Positions 24,801-34,042 of a stretch of DNA of 64,000 nucleotides are shown piece after piece; within the stretch, counting starts at the first letter, position 1, and every line of letters begins with the position of its first letter. The translations under genes and the position numbers were made by a program. The notes beneath the pieces are model-generated. The model was not told where the DNA came from. It worked only from the letters and a program-made list of their open reading frames with translations, and did no database searches. Source of the DNA: Otatea glauca (Eukaryota > Streptophyta > Magnoliopsida > Poales > Poaceae); contig CM070730.1 of assembly GCA_036346275.1 (NCBI GenBank), forward strand, positions 4,960,309-5,024,308, in the 5' to 3' direction.

Positions 24801-27800
24801 AAATTAATCCAAGGGAGACAAAATATGGGACTAACACTATACTAACACCGACGCACACCCTTAACATTGATAAATATTATTTAGCAATAGTACTTTAATG
24901 CTCCAACTGTAATTTTTCAGTGTGCCTTCTGAAGAGTGTTTAGTGTTTTCCATCTAGATTTTGATGATTGTGGAAATAGGATGCAAAGATAGGTGTTACT
25001 GTTTTATTTAAATGTAAGTTTTGACTTCATTAACTGTGCCGTATCCTTTCTTCTCAAAACTACCTACATTGACAATTTGTATCAATGCAGGCTCTTACAT
25101 ATGCTGATTGCTCAAGTGCTCCTATTGTATCTCTGTTCTCGCAGGTAATGTCACGTTGGTGCTAGGTTACTCCGAACTCTTATTGATCTATCAATTACAT
25201 TTCAGTGCCCATTCATCGTTAGTAGTCCTAAACATGAACACACTATCCTCTGATTGTATAGTATGTTTGAGGGTGTATGATTATTAATGCTTGCGGAAGG
25301 TAGAGGGGAGACAAAAACATGAGGAAATGCAGAGAAAAGAAGATGAAAGTTGAAAAACAAGTTTGTCAGAAAACCACCAGAAACCAGCACTGGTGTCTAA
25401 AATAAATGGGAAATTAAACCCTGGGACTAACAAACAATATGATAAGATATTGGATTAATTCCTTATAAGTCACTGGAATATTGGGAAATCCATGAATGTG
25501 TCATTGCCATGTGGGTTAGGGCTCACATGTCAGTGAGACAATGAGTGGCATATAAGGGATGAGGCAAACTTTCAGTGGCATGTAAGGAATTCACTCTAAG
25601 ATATTACTGAATTTGATGCTGGCATAATTGATTACGACACCCTGTTACTGCCTATGTTGGTCATTTTTTTTTTTTGATATGATGATCCTGGCTGAGTCTA
25701 TTTTACAGTTGCCTCACTGGTTTTTGAATGCAGAAATCCTGTTGGCTGTTGCCTTTGCGGTTCATTTGGATTTCTTGCTGATGCTTACTAAAATTTTCAC
25801 TGCTATTACGTTTTTCCAAATAAAGGATCTGCATCATTTATCCATGTGTGCTAAAATGTTGTGGGAACATTGCACCTTTGTGCCATACTGCCATATCAAA
25901 ATTGCTTTGGGTTTGAAATTTGGGAGTATTTGTTTGGGATTTGTTCTTTATCTTAACATGTTTTGGTAGGCTACTTGGCTACAATTTTTGGGCTATTTTA
26001 TTACACCCTCCTTGGCTTAGCTCCAAGTAGCCACGGTTTATTCTCATTGGCAGCTGGAGCTGCAGGGCTCTAGCTTCTGCACAAGTCTTGGTGCTGTTAT
26101 TACTATTAAGAGATTAATTGGTGTGTATTTGTTTGGCTGTGTTATACTTTTCTTTTGTGAAGGACTAATGGTTTCTTCGATGCCATTTCCACTTGCGCCT
26201 AGCAGGTTTGTCAAAGTTGGGGGTTGAGTCGGACAAATTTTCTTTTAGAATGGTCTAATTGCAGTATCCAATCATAGAATTGTGGATCCTACCAAATTTA
26301 GAAAAAATACATATGTTTCATAATGTGCACTAAAATAAATCAATTCATTGCTAATATGCACCGAAATATGTTGCTAGAATTGGCAGTTTGGCACCCATAT
26401 TTTGGACATGAAACATATTTCATATGGAAAAATTTTGACATTAAAGTTGATTTTCATGAATGGATTACTAAAATCGGAGTTTGTGTTAAATGTGACCTTG
26501 GGAAGATAGTTATGCCAAATCAGCTACGAGATTCGGATCGATTTGGTCCTTTAGAGTTGCAGACTCCTATTTTCTAGGACTCGAGTTGGGACTTCAACCA
26601 CCTTGGCACCTAGTCATTAACATCCATGGCACCCAACAACAAACGCTTGCTACTAATAATAAGCTAATATGCTTCATTGCACGTTGCTTATTTATAATGA
26701 GACTGCTGCTTTCATTGCACGTTGCTTACTTCTAATGAGACTGCTGCCTAAGTATTGTTTCCTCATGAAGATTATCAGACTCTGCCCTGACAAGTTTTTT
26801 GAGGTGGAAGCCTTTGTCTTTGCTGCATTAGAGTTTTACTCTCAGTATCTTGCCATGATACTTCAAAGGTAATCCTCACCGCAATGTACTTGATTCCAAA
26901 CCCCATTTTCTGTGCTCCTGGTTATTACTTTTGTTCCCTTAATATAATACTGGCAATGGGTTCTCTCTCTTTTTTTTTGTCACTGCAGTAGGGTTCAAAG
27001 CTCTCAGGAATGTTCAAGTAATACTTTGTTTTCTGAATTAGCTGTTGCATGTGAGACGATGGCTCGTCGAATGAAAAATAAGGTAGTGATATGAGGCAAT
27101 CTGAGCTACTATCTTAATTATATGTAGTGTAAAAATGCCTTATTGCCTTTTGAAGTACTTTTGTGATGTATGGTATCTAATAGCCTGTTTCATATGGCAG
27201 CATTTGTGGAAGCTGGTGATTTTACTGGTATCCACATTACACCAATCATTTCAACAAGTCTCAACTAATTTATGCTTGTCAAATATCATCTCCTTCCTGC
27301 AAAATATCTTGCCTTCCATGAAAAAGTGTTTTAGAGGTACCATCTTCTGTCATTCTTGAATTTGCTTGCTGTTCCACTTTCTTTAGGAGAAAATTTTGCC
27401 AGTATCCATACAAAATCTGCATATTTCTGAATTTTCCTTGCAAAACAAAAAAATATCTTAAGTACCCTTTGGAAACTAGTGAAAGTCCTTTCAGTATTCC
27501 TCAGGGTTGAGTAAACCACCAAAGACCGGTCAAACCAGTCTGAAAATAGGTGCATTTATGTTTGCTTGATAACCTGAAACATAAATTTTCCATAAAAAGT
27601 AGCTTAAAAGGTACCTACCCCAAAAATCGCGGGACCAAAAGGGACTCTTCCCTAATAAATATCAAACAATCATTTGGCAAGAAAAAATGAAGAATCATTG
27701 TGCTAGTCTAAGAAATGACTGCTTGTTTGTTTTGTAGAAAGAGCTGAACCAGGTGATGAGCCCACCAATCGTAAAGTTACCTTTGGAGCTTTGGTTAGCC

Positions 27801-29959
27801 TGGTGGCATACTTTTGTACAGAATGTGATAATAGGATCTCGATGCTGGAAAACAAGATTTCTGATTCCTACAGGCTGTTGGCAAAGATACTATTTTTCTG
27901 TTTGGGAGAAGCCATTGCCCTTGCAAAACTTGTTCATGAGATTGCGTATGGTACTAATAATGATGTGCTCATGTGGGGCAGCTTCAGGCATTGTATACAA
28001 GTTATTCAGGGTACACTTTGTAGCACCAGCATACAGGTAGATAACTGGCTTTTGCTCACTATGTGCATCTAAATTGTCTGGCCGTGTTAGTTGCTAAGAA
28101 GATGATTTCACTAAGCAGGTGCAAATGCTGGGGATACATGTGCTGAAAACCTGTGCACAGAGAGATCTAACTGAAGACTCACAAACAAAGACACATTCTT
28201 TTATGATTATACTTGGGGAATTACTGGGAGATGTGTTTACTCTAATGCAAGCTACATTAAAGGTACTGTTTGGAAGCATTATTAATTTTGAGATTGTTGA
28301 AATTTCTACAAAATTCTATCGCATTCTTTGACAAATTTCTTCCTCCAGAAATGTTCAAGCAAGGAATCTGTCAATATCATTGATGAATGTTTGAAATTGC
28401 TTTTCCTCTTCCACACATTATCACAATCAAAGAAATACCAGCACGATGCTACAATACTTCTGCTGGATGCTTTAATGATGGTTTTCTATTTGTCGAGTGA
28501 TATTGATTCACAGGTAGCAAATTATTTTTTTAACCTTTTTCTCATGATGTGATCAGAAATTAAACTATTTTGTCCAGTGTTGTTGATCTTTGTCTACGGC
28601 AATTCATTTCAGGAACTTACTGAAGTAAACACCGTCTCCAAGAAGTTGTTCTCTCATTTTATTCAGATTCCATCTGCTGCCATACAGGTCAAAGATATAA
28701 TGTTGTCAGCACCACCTACAAAAAGACAACAGCTTCAGGTATTGTGTATTAATATGGATACACATGTAATTGTAAATCTTTTAGATCCTGATGTTCATGT
28801 TGACTTTTGAATATTTTTGTCACCCTGCCATCCATCCTCTTCATTTGTATGCATGTAGAATATCTTCACCTATGCTATACCTTTTTGCTAAATACGACTC
28901 ATGCTACTTTCTTTCGGTGGGATGTGGGTTGGGGTCCTTTCTGCACTATTGTAGTCAAATAACTGCATTCTTTGCATCTTAAAGTACCTACCGCTCTTGC
29001 ATATTTTGTAGGACATGATCCGAGCTTCAGTCAACCAGGATCAGATAATGGCGCCGGTGAATACAAGGGCACAGTCAAAGCAGAATGTTGAGGATAGTAG
29101 CAGTCAAAGACCTGGGTCCATCGCCATAGTGTCTGATACTAATGCTGTTGAAGGGAAGGATGAAAAAGAACTTAGTGATGATGACTGGGACACTTTCCAA
29201 TCTCTTCCGGCAACTGCTGCCAAGGATGGTGCAGATTCTGCTATGATTGTTTCACCTATTCCTGAACAGGGTTCTGTTGCAAGTTCTCATCAAGAACAGA
29301 CCCCTCAGGAAAATACTAATCACAATATCAGCGATAGAGGCACAGCTGGTGCAACGGAAGGCAAAAGTTCTGTTGATAAGGAATTTGAGTGCTCAAGTAC
29401 TGAACAACAGGTCAAGAACGAATTCCCAGAGTTATCTTATGAAGATGATGAGGAAGTCCCAAAACATCCTACAGTTGATTGTGCAGGGCCATCGGCTCAT
29501 ATTCTAATGAAAGAAAAGACAGGGAATGAATTGCAGCAGGATCATGATGACCAAATTGGTTGTAAAGAAAGGAATAGTGACCTGGACTTACCAGAGGAGG
29601 GCACTGATCCAGGAAGTAATGAAAACAAGGGTGCCTCTGGAGAAATTGTAAGGTCTGAGGGAGATGCCCTAGATGAAACTATTGCCTCGAGAGATGATTC
29701 CACAAGCAGTTTGAACAATCTTTCAGATGTTATGGATGATGAGGCAAAGACGGGCATCGACATGGTATTGATTGGTGATGACAAGTCTGTGAAGGATAAT
29801 AAGGATCGTGGGGAAGAGGTAGCACCTTCCTCTCATGTTGCTAACATAACGGATGCAATCATGTCAGGAAACGTAGTCAGCTCGAGCGAAGCAGATGAAC
29901 ATCCTGATAATGTCGACACAAACCCAGAATCTTCTGAAGGTGAAAGTGCAGAATCATAA
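834..29959 (+). CDS. SWEETIE: SWEETIE/HEATR5-like HEAT-repeat protein, 3' portion (32 exons, 5' end outside window)
   Basis: Exons: 834-950, 1027-1194, 2209-2295, 2385-2478, 4809-4931, 5016-5087, 5163-5267, 6541-6629, 8731-8887, 13896-14045, 14483-14532, 14664-14763, 14837-14893, 16399-16466, 17581-17674, 18314-18537, 18656-18803, 18907-18975, 20824-20880, 21078-21164, 21264-21392, 21502-21702, 21779-22222, 25091-25144, 26771-26868, 26989-27082, 27201-27336, 27738-28036, 28119-28262, 28349-28513, 28613-28738, 29012-29959. All junctions are GT/AG and every phase agrees, giving 1,650 open codons plus TAA. Blocks such as QQLVLFAPQAVPVHSHV, LFSMLDEETDSE and LRYLAVSTLHHLIERDP are what I recognise as the plant SWEETIE / animal HEATR5 / yeast Laa1 family of long alpha-helical HEAT-repeat proteins. 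Family knowledge: HEATR5 and Laa1 act with the AP-1 clathrin adaptor, and Arabidopsis SWEETIE mutants have sugar and developmental defects. The last exon encodes an acidic, low-complexity tail with a DDDWDTF motif. The N-terminal part lies upstream of the window. Exon 25's acceptor (ATGAAG) is the least certain. Confidence 0.88.
2631..4053. mobile_element. Mutator-like non-autonomous element (1.42 kb)
   Basis: It lies in the 2.3 kb intron between exons 4 and 5. The ends are long inverted repeats of roughly 140 bases: GGAATAAGTCC at the left matches GACTTATTCC at the right, and the following blocks (TATTGCAAAA, TATCAATA, TTTTACCCC) also match in inverted order. The flanking 9-mers TAAGGAAAA (2622-2630) and AAAGGAAAA (4054-4062) agree at 8 of 9 positions, as expected for a Mutator target duplication. 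The interior is GC-rich with short open frames and C/G homopolymer runs (3,009-3,018 and about 3,767-3,779). No transposase is visible. Confidence 0.75.
4236..4497. mobile_element. Stowaway MITE
   Basis: A 262 bp element with ends CTCCTCCATCCAAAAATATAG and the inverted match CTATATTTTTGGATGGAGGGAG, flanked by TA at 4234-4235 and 4498-4499. The CTCCCTCC-type end with a TA duplication is the hallmark of grass Stowaway (Tc1/mariner-derived) MITEs. It sits in the same intron as the Mutator-like element. Confidence 0.85.
5822..6079. mobile_element. Stowaway MITE (diverged)
   Basis: It starts CTCCCTCTAGTCACAAAAG and ends with the inverted counterpart CTTTTGTGATTGGAGGGAT. TA dinucleotides flank it at 5820-5821 and 6080-6081. 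It lies in the intron between exons 7 and 8. Confidence 0.72.
6630..8730 (+). other. 2.1 kb intron with repeat debris
   Basis: Intron between exons 8 and 9. It holds a short GCGCCTAG-rich piece (about 6,805-6,870) resembling ends of the GC-rich elements at 15.1 and 22.3 kb. A stretch near 7,730-7,990 has several GTGGCACGCCAC-like inverted motifs and looks like the remains of a MITE or element end. Frames in the 7.35-7.6 kb stretch show no recognisable domain. Confidence 0.5.
9639..9800 (-). repeat. 81 bp tandem duplication in the copia RNase H region
   Basis: Bases 9639-9719 and 9720-9800 are essentially identical copies beginning GCTTCTTGGAATTCCAGG. Each is 27 codons, so the duplication stays in frame relative to the minus-strand RNase H segment containing STWASDPIDWRS. 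Confidence 0.9.
11106..11172 (-). repeat. 27 bp tandem repeat in the intronic copia element
   Basis: The unit starting ACTGAAGGAGGTAGTACA occurs at 11106 and 11133, with a partial third copy at 11160. The period is 27 bases (9 codons). On the minus strand it encodes a proline/serine-rich repeat in the spacer between integrase and reverse transcriptase. Confidence 0.85.
13300..13690 (+). mobile_element. LTR-like fragment in opposite orientation to the intronic copia element
   Basis: Bases about 13,545-13,690 (plus) match the reverse complement of 9,110-9,245, sharing TCTTCTCTCTC...TTGGCC, CAACTAATCATGTATATATC and AATAATGAATA. The intronic copia domains read minus, so a normal 5' LTR here would also read minus. 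This piece is therefore inverted, and is either a solo LTR of a related element or a rearrangement. Its outer boundaries are not resolved. Confidence 0.6.
14140..14381. mobile_element. Stowaway MITE
   Basis: A 242 bp element starting CTCCCTCCGTTAATAAATAC and ending TTAGTAACGGAGGGAG, flanked by TA at 14138-14139 and 14382-14383. It lies between exon 10 and the 50 bp exon 11. Confidence 0.85.
15071..15723. mobile_element. Mutator-like element (653 bp) with perfect 9 bp target duplication
   Basis: Terminal sequences CATGGTTGTCACGGCG and CCGCCGTGACAACCAT are inverted matches. The 9 bp direct repeat GAATGGCAT flanks the element at 15062-15070 and 15724-15732. The interior is GC-rich and contains GCCTAGGCG-type blocks near the right end. 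Open frames of about 100 codons occur on both strands but show no known domain. Capture of a host sequence (Pack-MULE) is possible but cannot be shown without a search. Confidence 0.85.
17040..17250 (+). repeat. Imperfect tandem duplication in intron 14
   Basis: Two copies of about 90-110 bases start near 17,048 and 17,164, each with GATGTTTGTGATGCAATT and an AATATT(A/G)TTAAGGTT block. No gene content is seen; it expands the intron before exon 15. Confidence 0.75.
19441..19610. mobile_element. Short Mutator-type MITE, copy A
   Basis: About 170 bp running from ATAGTTAC to GTAACTAT, with internal GCAGTACGGGATTC and TTTTTCTTCCAATTTCCA blocks. The flanks GGTCTATGCC (19431-19440) and GGTCTGCGCC (19611-19620) agree at 8 of 10 positions and may be a target duplication. 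An inverted copy lies at 24.5 kb in a later intron. Confidence 0.65.
19833..20233. mobile_element. MITE-like element with long imperfect inverted repeats
   Basis: The left arm (CCCCCTGAAGTTTGAAAACCAGA, then ATAAGGTC) matches the reverse complement of the right arm (GACCTTAT, then TCTGGTTTTGAAACTACTGG). The interior is noncoding. It resembles the family of the element at 2,631-4,053 in layout. Exact ends and target duplication were not fixed. It lies in the intron between exons 18 and 19. Confidence 0.55.
22275..23005. mobile_element. GC-rich Mutator-like element, probable
   Basis: The piece begins CCAGGCGCTAGGCAG and ends GCAGCCGCCTTGGCG, with GCCTAGGCGG blocks near the right end as in the 15.1 kb element. 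The flanks CAATATTCC and GATATTTCC are similar but not identical. Interior frames (for example 142 codons on the minus strand) are Ser/Pro-rich and unrecognised, as is common for GC-rich element interiors. Confidence 0.5.
23006..24120. other. Intron sequence, no gene seen
   Basis: Part of the 2.87 kb intron between exons 23 and 24. It has the AT-rich, low-complexity look of old repeats, including a possible MITE around 23.5-23.8 kb. No frame longer than about 70 codons shows a motif. Confidence 0.4.
24127..24338. mobile_element. MITE with two nested inverted repeats
   Basis: Outer arms at 24127-24149 and 24316-24338 are a perfect 23 bp inverted repeat (outer TTTTGAAGG, inner GTCACCCC). Inside lies a second inverted pair, CATCATTGTCATTTGACC and GGTCAAATGGCAATGATG, so the whole unit can fold as a stacked hairpin. 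No target duplication was recognised. Confidence 0.75.
24403..24780. mobile_element. Stowaway-like MITE interrupted by copy B of the 19.4 kb MITE
   Basis: The left end is TA + CTCCCCCCGTTTTGCAATATTTG; the right inverted match is CAAATATTGAAAAACGAG, then TA further on. Between them, 24519-24687 is the reverse complement of the 19,441-19,610 element (shared GCAGTACGGGATTC and TTTTTCTTCCAATTTCCA, read on the minus strand). The layout suggests one MITE nested in another. Confidence 0.6.
25453..25600. mobile_element. Small hairpin MITE-like repeat
   Basis: TTAATTCCTTATAAGTCACTGG at the left is mirrored by TCAGTGGCATGTAAGGAATTC at the right. The unit is about 150 bp and noncoding. It lies in the intron between exons 24 and 25. 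Confidence 0.5.
26673..26748 (+). repeat. 38 bp tandem duplication upstream of exon 25
   Basis: Copies at 26673-26710 and 26711-26748 both read TTCATTGCACGTTGCTTA and differ by a few substitutions. They end 22 bases before the acceptor used for exon 25, so they occupy the branch-point/polypyrimidine area of that intron. Confidence 0.85.
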
Positions 29960-30650
29960 TTGAGAGGAACTTCCCTGTAGACCACCCAGATCCTTGGAGA
30001 AAATTGTAAAGGAGGACACTTATCAGGACCCAGGAAATTAAGAACAAAAAAATTGGTCTCTTTGTAAGCACTTCCCAATCTGCATTGCTTGACCTTGAGC
30101 TGAAATTATATTGTTGGAATCTGAGTGCTCACTTGTGCTGTCGGAAAGAATTGTTTGCACAGACCACAGGGATGTGGTAAGATAATCAGCCGTGCTCCAC
30201 GATACAAGATTTTACCTTTATTTCAAGCAAATGAAGAACTAGCTGCAGTTCAAATCTTGTTCCCGAGACACTAGCTTCGACTTGCAAAGTTACCACACGG
30301 ATTGTATGCTTGTCCCCACCGTTTGTTCTCTTGTTTGTGTTGGGTCTGGTGTGCTGTAGAATTGTATATCAAAACATTATGTCATTCGGAACACTCGAGA
30401 TGGGTTGTATACATGTATCTAGTGTTTGTGTTCGGTATCCAGTGTGTGATCTCGATGTTTTGAATAGGGAGCAACGGCCGCTTAATCTCATGTTTGTATG
30501 GAAACATGTTGTGGATCAAAATATTTTTTTTTTACAACCTGGACATTCGGTACGTTTATATGAGGTCATTGCGTGGATAAATTTACTGAACGTTTCCATT
30601 CGATGTAGTAAGTTGTGTTTACATAGAAGGCAAATGTCATGTTTGTAGAA
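29960..30650 (+). other. Probable 3' UTR and downstream flank of the SWEETIE-like gene
   Basis: It directly follows the TAA at 29,957-29,959. The sequence is unique-looking and T-rich, as plant 3' UTRs are, but no clear AATAAA was found, so the transcript end is not fixed. Confidence 0.4.
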
Positions 30651-31830
30651 AACTGCTACAGTAGGCCTGGTTCTGTGTTTAAATCTACTCGCTCCGATAA
30701 AAAAATTAGTGTCCTAAAATATGCATGAGGTTATAATCTATTTTAACTCATTCCAAAAATATTTTTATGAGTAGAGCGAAGAGCATTATAGGTCCATAAA
30801 TATTTGTGAATGTGTTACTTCAGTCCTTGAACTTCGGAATCGCCAGTTCAGGTTCTAAAATCTAAACAGCTAAACTTTTCTTCAAATATAAGACACGAAT
30901 TTTCCAATGATTTCACTTATCTTGGGGTCAAACAACAATTTAGATGAAGTCAATGTGTATCTTATCTCAAACTGCCAATTAAGATTTGGACATATGTTTA
31001 CCCACTTGCATAAGTTTAAGGATACATATGACACACCCATTCAAGTCTAGGGACCCATAGTGTATTTTACTCTTATGGATATTTGGATCCGCAAGAAGAG
31101 TGTGGATATGTCTTGAAAAATACTTCGTAGTACTAGACTTTTATTAATTTCAAAATATATTTCAATAAAAATTGGTAGTCAAGGTTATCTTTTAGACAAC
31201 ACTTGTATGTCACTATAGGAAGCATGCCATTTTAGAAGTTATAGGATAATAATTGTCCAGTTTTTTACAGCCCTTCAGGCTAGGAAAGAGATAGGTGGTT
31301 TAGGCTTATGCATGGCAAAGTATCCTACGCACGGAAATCATTGCTTATCTAGCTCTCTGTGCCCTGGCTGGCTCCGCGGTAGCACGGGCGAGCGTGGGAA
31401 GGGTGAGTGGGCAACGCGGGCAGGGCAGCGCGGAGTGGGTAGTGCGGGCCGGGCAGGCGGGCAGTGCGAGCGCGGGAGACCTTGCCGCCGCACTTGGGTA
31501 ACATAGAAGGCATCCTCCTGTGCGCCACCGTGGCGGCAGCCAATTTCTGCCCTCCCAAGGCGGGCAAGGGACATGTGTTGCTTTCTGCGGTTGGGAAGGG
31601 TGCCATTTTGCAAATGTATGCCGGAGGGAGATGGTAGATTTGCAAAAAATGAAGTACATAAGGCTAGATAAGTGATGATTTCCACAGCCTCCTTCATGCA
31701 CCTTGTACTCATCAAATCTCCTCCACACAAATCGCGATCGGAGGCAGCAAGATACCTTACTCCGTTTAGTGTCACTTTTCCAGAAAGGGAGATGCTACCC
31801 CATGCTATGCCGTTATAATCATTTTCCATG
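30651..31830. other. Intergenic sequence, no supported gene
   Basis: AT-rich sequence with repeat debris to about 31.25 kb, then a GC-rich block (about 31,370-31,620). The GC-rich block gives open frames of 98-163 codons on the minus strand that are Ala/Pro/Arg-rich. They overlap one another in different frames and show no domain, so I read them as composition artefacts. Confidence 0.4.
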
Positions 31831-31839
31831 TGATAGGCA

Positions 31840-32440
31840 TGTTTCGCTTAGTTTCAACATGTCTCATTCACATTCATCAGGTTTCAAAAGAGATCCAACC
31901 GTGTTTCAATAAATTTCAATGGATTTCAAAGATGAAACTATAAATTTTGTCAAGTTTCAAACCTGAAACTTGATTATTGATGAGTTTTAGAAGAATTTCA
32001 AAAGACAAACTTAAAAGTTTCAAAGCACATTTCACACGTTTAAAAAAAAATCAAATGAGTGTCACAACGTCTCAGCTTGTTTCAACAAATTTCGTTGGGT
32101 TTCACATATGAAACTATAAGTTTCGTCCAGTTTTAGATCTGAAACTTGATTAAATAAATGAGTTTCAAAAGAATTTCAACTAAGTTTTAAAAGACAAACT
32201 TAAAAGTTTCATAGAATGTTTCACATATTTAAAAAGTGTTTTAGAATGGGTTTCATTTGGTTTCAACAAATTTCAATGGGTTTCAAATACGAAACTGTAA
32301 GTTTCGTCTAGTTTCAAATATGAAACTTGATTAAAACAAGTTTAAGAAAAATCTCAATGAAGTTTCAAAAAACAAAACTCAACTTTTAGGGAGTTTTTAA
32401 CAAGTTTCATGTGGGATTTTGTAAGCTTTATCCAAGTTTC
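31840..32440. repeat. TTTCAA-rich tandem array, about three 180-185 bp units
   Basis: Equivalent points GTTTCAA(T/C)AAATTTC fall near 31,895, 32,075 and 32,258. Each is followed by a GAAACT(A/G)TAA block and then GAAACTTGATTA. Within units, TTTCAA and GAAACTT recur every 10-30 bases. It is noncoding and lies about 550 bp left of the hAT element. Confidence 0.75.
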
Positions 32441-34042
32441 AAAAGGAAACATAAAATTTCAGAAAAGTTAGGGAGCCACCGGGCATCTCATCGGTAAGCT
32501 ACACACTATTGAGCTCACATGTAGCTACCCGTGGCTACACGTTGCAATGCTCAGCCCACAACCGCCTATGGCCGCATTGGTACATTACTACAATTCACAC
32601 ACCGTGTCGATCGAGGACTATGGATGCTGAGGTGTTGTCATCATTTGCTTTCACCATAACATAATGCACCTTCACACACCTATGCCGCGCTGCTCTATTT
32701 GGCCATGGTCGCCTCTGCACGGCCTTGCCAACCCAACGTGGCCGCCTCGCTGTGCCATCAGTGCCCCAATGTGTCTTGCTTGTGCGGCTGCTCAAGTGCT
32801 TTCGCATGGTTCATGAGAGCAAGAGCGAGCAAGAGTGAGAGCAACGGGTAGCCAAGGTGGATAAGATGGTGATTGTGAGGTTAGAATGGCTCTTTGGATA
32901 AGATCATGAGAGGCGTTGGCCACTGACTATCCGTTGGAAAAGAAACTAACCCTGCACAGTTAGTTTTTCTGTTACGGAAAACCACCACCAGGGTTCATGA
33001 AACCGTCGGTTTTCGAACGAAAATATCGAGGCGGCTCGGCAATAAAAATCGATCGGCAAACCGGTCAGATTCAAATTTAAATTCAAAAAATTTCAAAGAT
33101 TTAGAATAGTTTATCCAAAAGCTCCCTAAAATGAATATTAATAGTGTTTTAACCTCATGGATGAAAATTAGTTGAAAAATCGAATTTTTAGTGGTTTTGC
33201 GCCACAACTGAATGTAGAATGAAAATGCCAAAAAAAAACAGTGCTAGTGCAGCCCACAGTCCCTAGGCCCAATAGCCCGGCCGGTCCACAAACAATTTCC
33301 TTTGGATATAACACGATTTGGGGGTTGTTCCAATCTCATTATTCGCTGTTAGTCTTCCCCCTCCACGCTCTGGTCTAGCTCGCGCAGCAGGGTGCAGACC
33401 CGGTCGCCGTCGAGCTGGAAATCGACGAAGGAGCTCGATAATCAAGCGAGAAGCAACGAAAATCGAGCGATACGCAAGGAAAATCGAAGGCCTGTGCTGA
33501 TTCTTAGGGTCCGACGATCTTCGAGACAAGATGATCGATTTTCAAGCCAAATCAAGCGATTTTTGAGGCAAGTTGAGAGATTTTCAGTTCAGGCAAGCAA
33601 GTTCTCACTTCTCAGCTCACTCTCTGTATGGGTTTCTAGTTTTCGGAGAGTTTCCTCATGCAAGCAGATTGTTGACTATTGTTTGGACCACTTAAGTTTA
33701 GCTATACTAGAAAAACTACTGAGAAGATTGTAGAGAAAGAAATCATGGCATCTATAAGGGAAGGGTCTTCAAATTTTGCCACGATTTTCTTTCATGTTTA
33801 TACGGAACTTCACAGTGGTATTAATTCACACTATGTCAGTCATATTAGTCAATATTAGTTTTTTAATCCATATTAGTCAATATCATTAGTAATGAGAAGC
33901 TACAGCCTACAATACCTTGTTAAGAGGGCAATGAATTCGAGTGGCTAATACATGTAGAGCTGAACAGTTTGCTACCCTATCCACTCTTATTTTGATGCTA
34001 TATTGCCACCACATTGAATTACTAGTGTTCTGTTATTAGCAG

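Noticed and set aside
29015..29959. A 314-codon open frame as an independent gene
   Set aside because: It begins right after an AG acceptor in phase with the upstream exons, so it is the last exon of the SWEETIE-like gene.
31338..31829. 163-codon minus-strand frame
   Set aside because: GC-rich block with several overlapping frames of low complexity and no start context or splice pattern.
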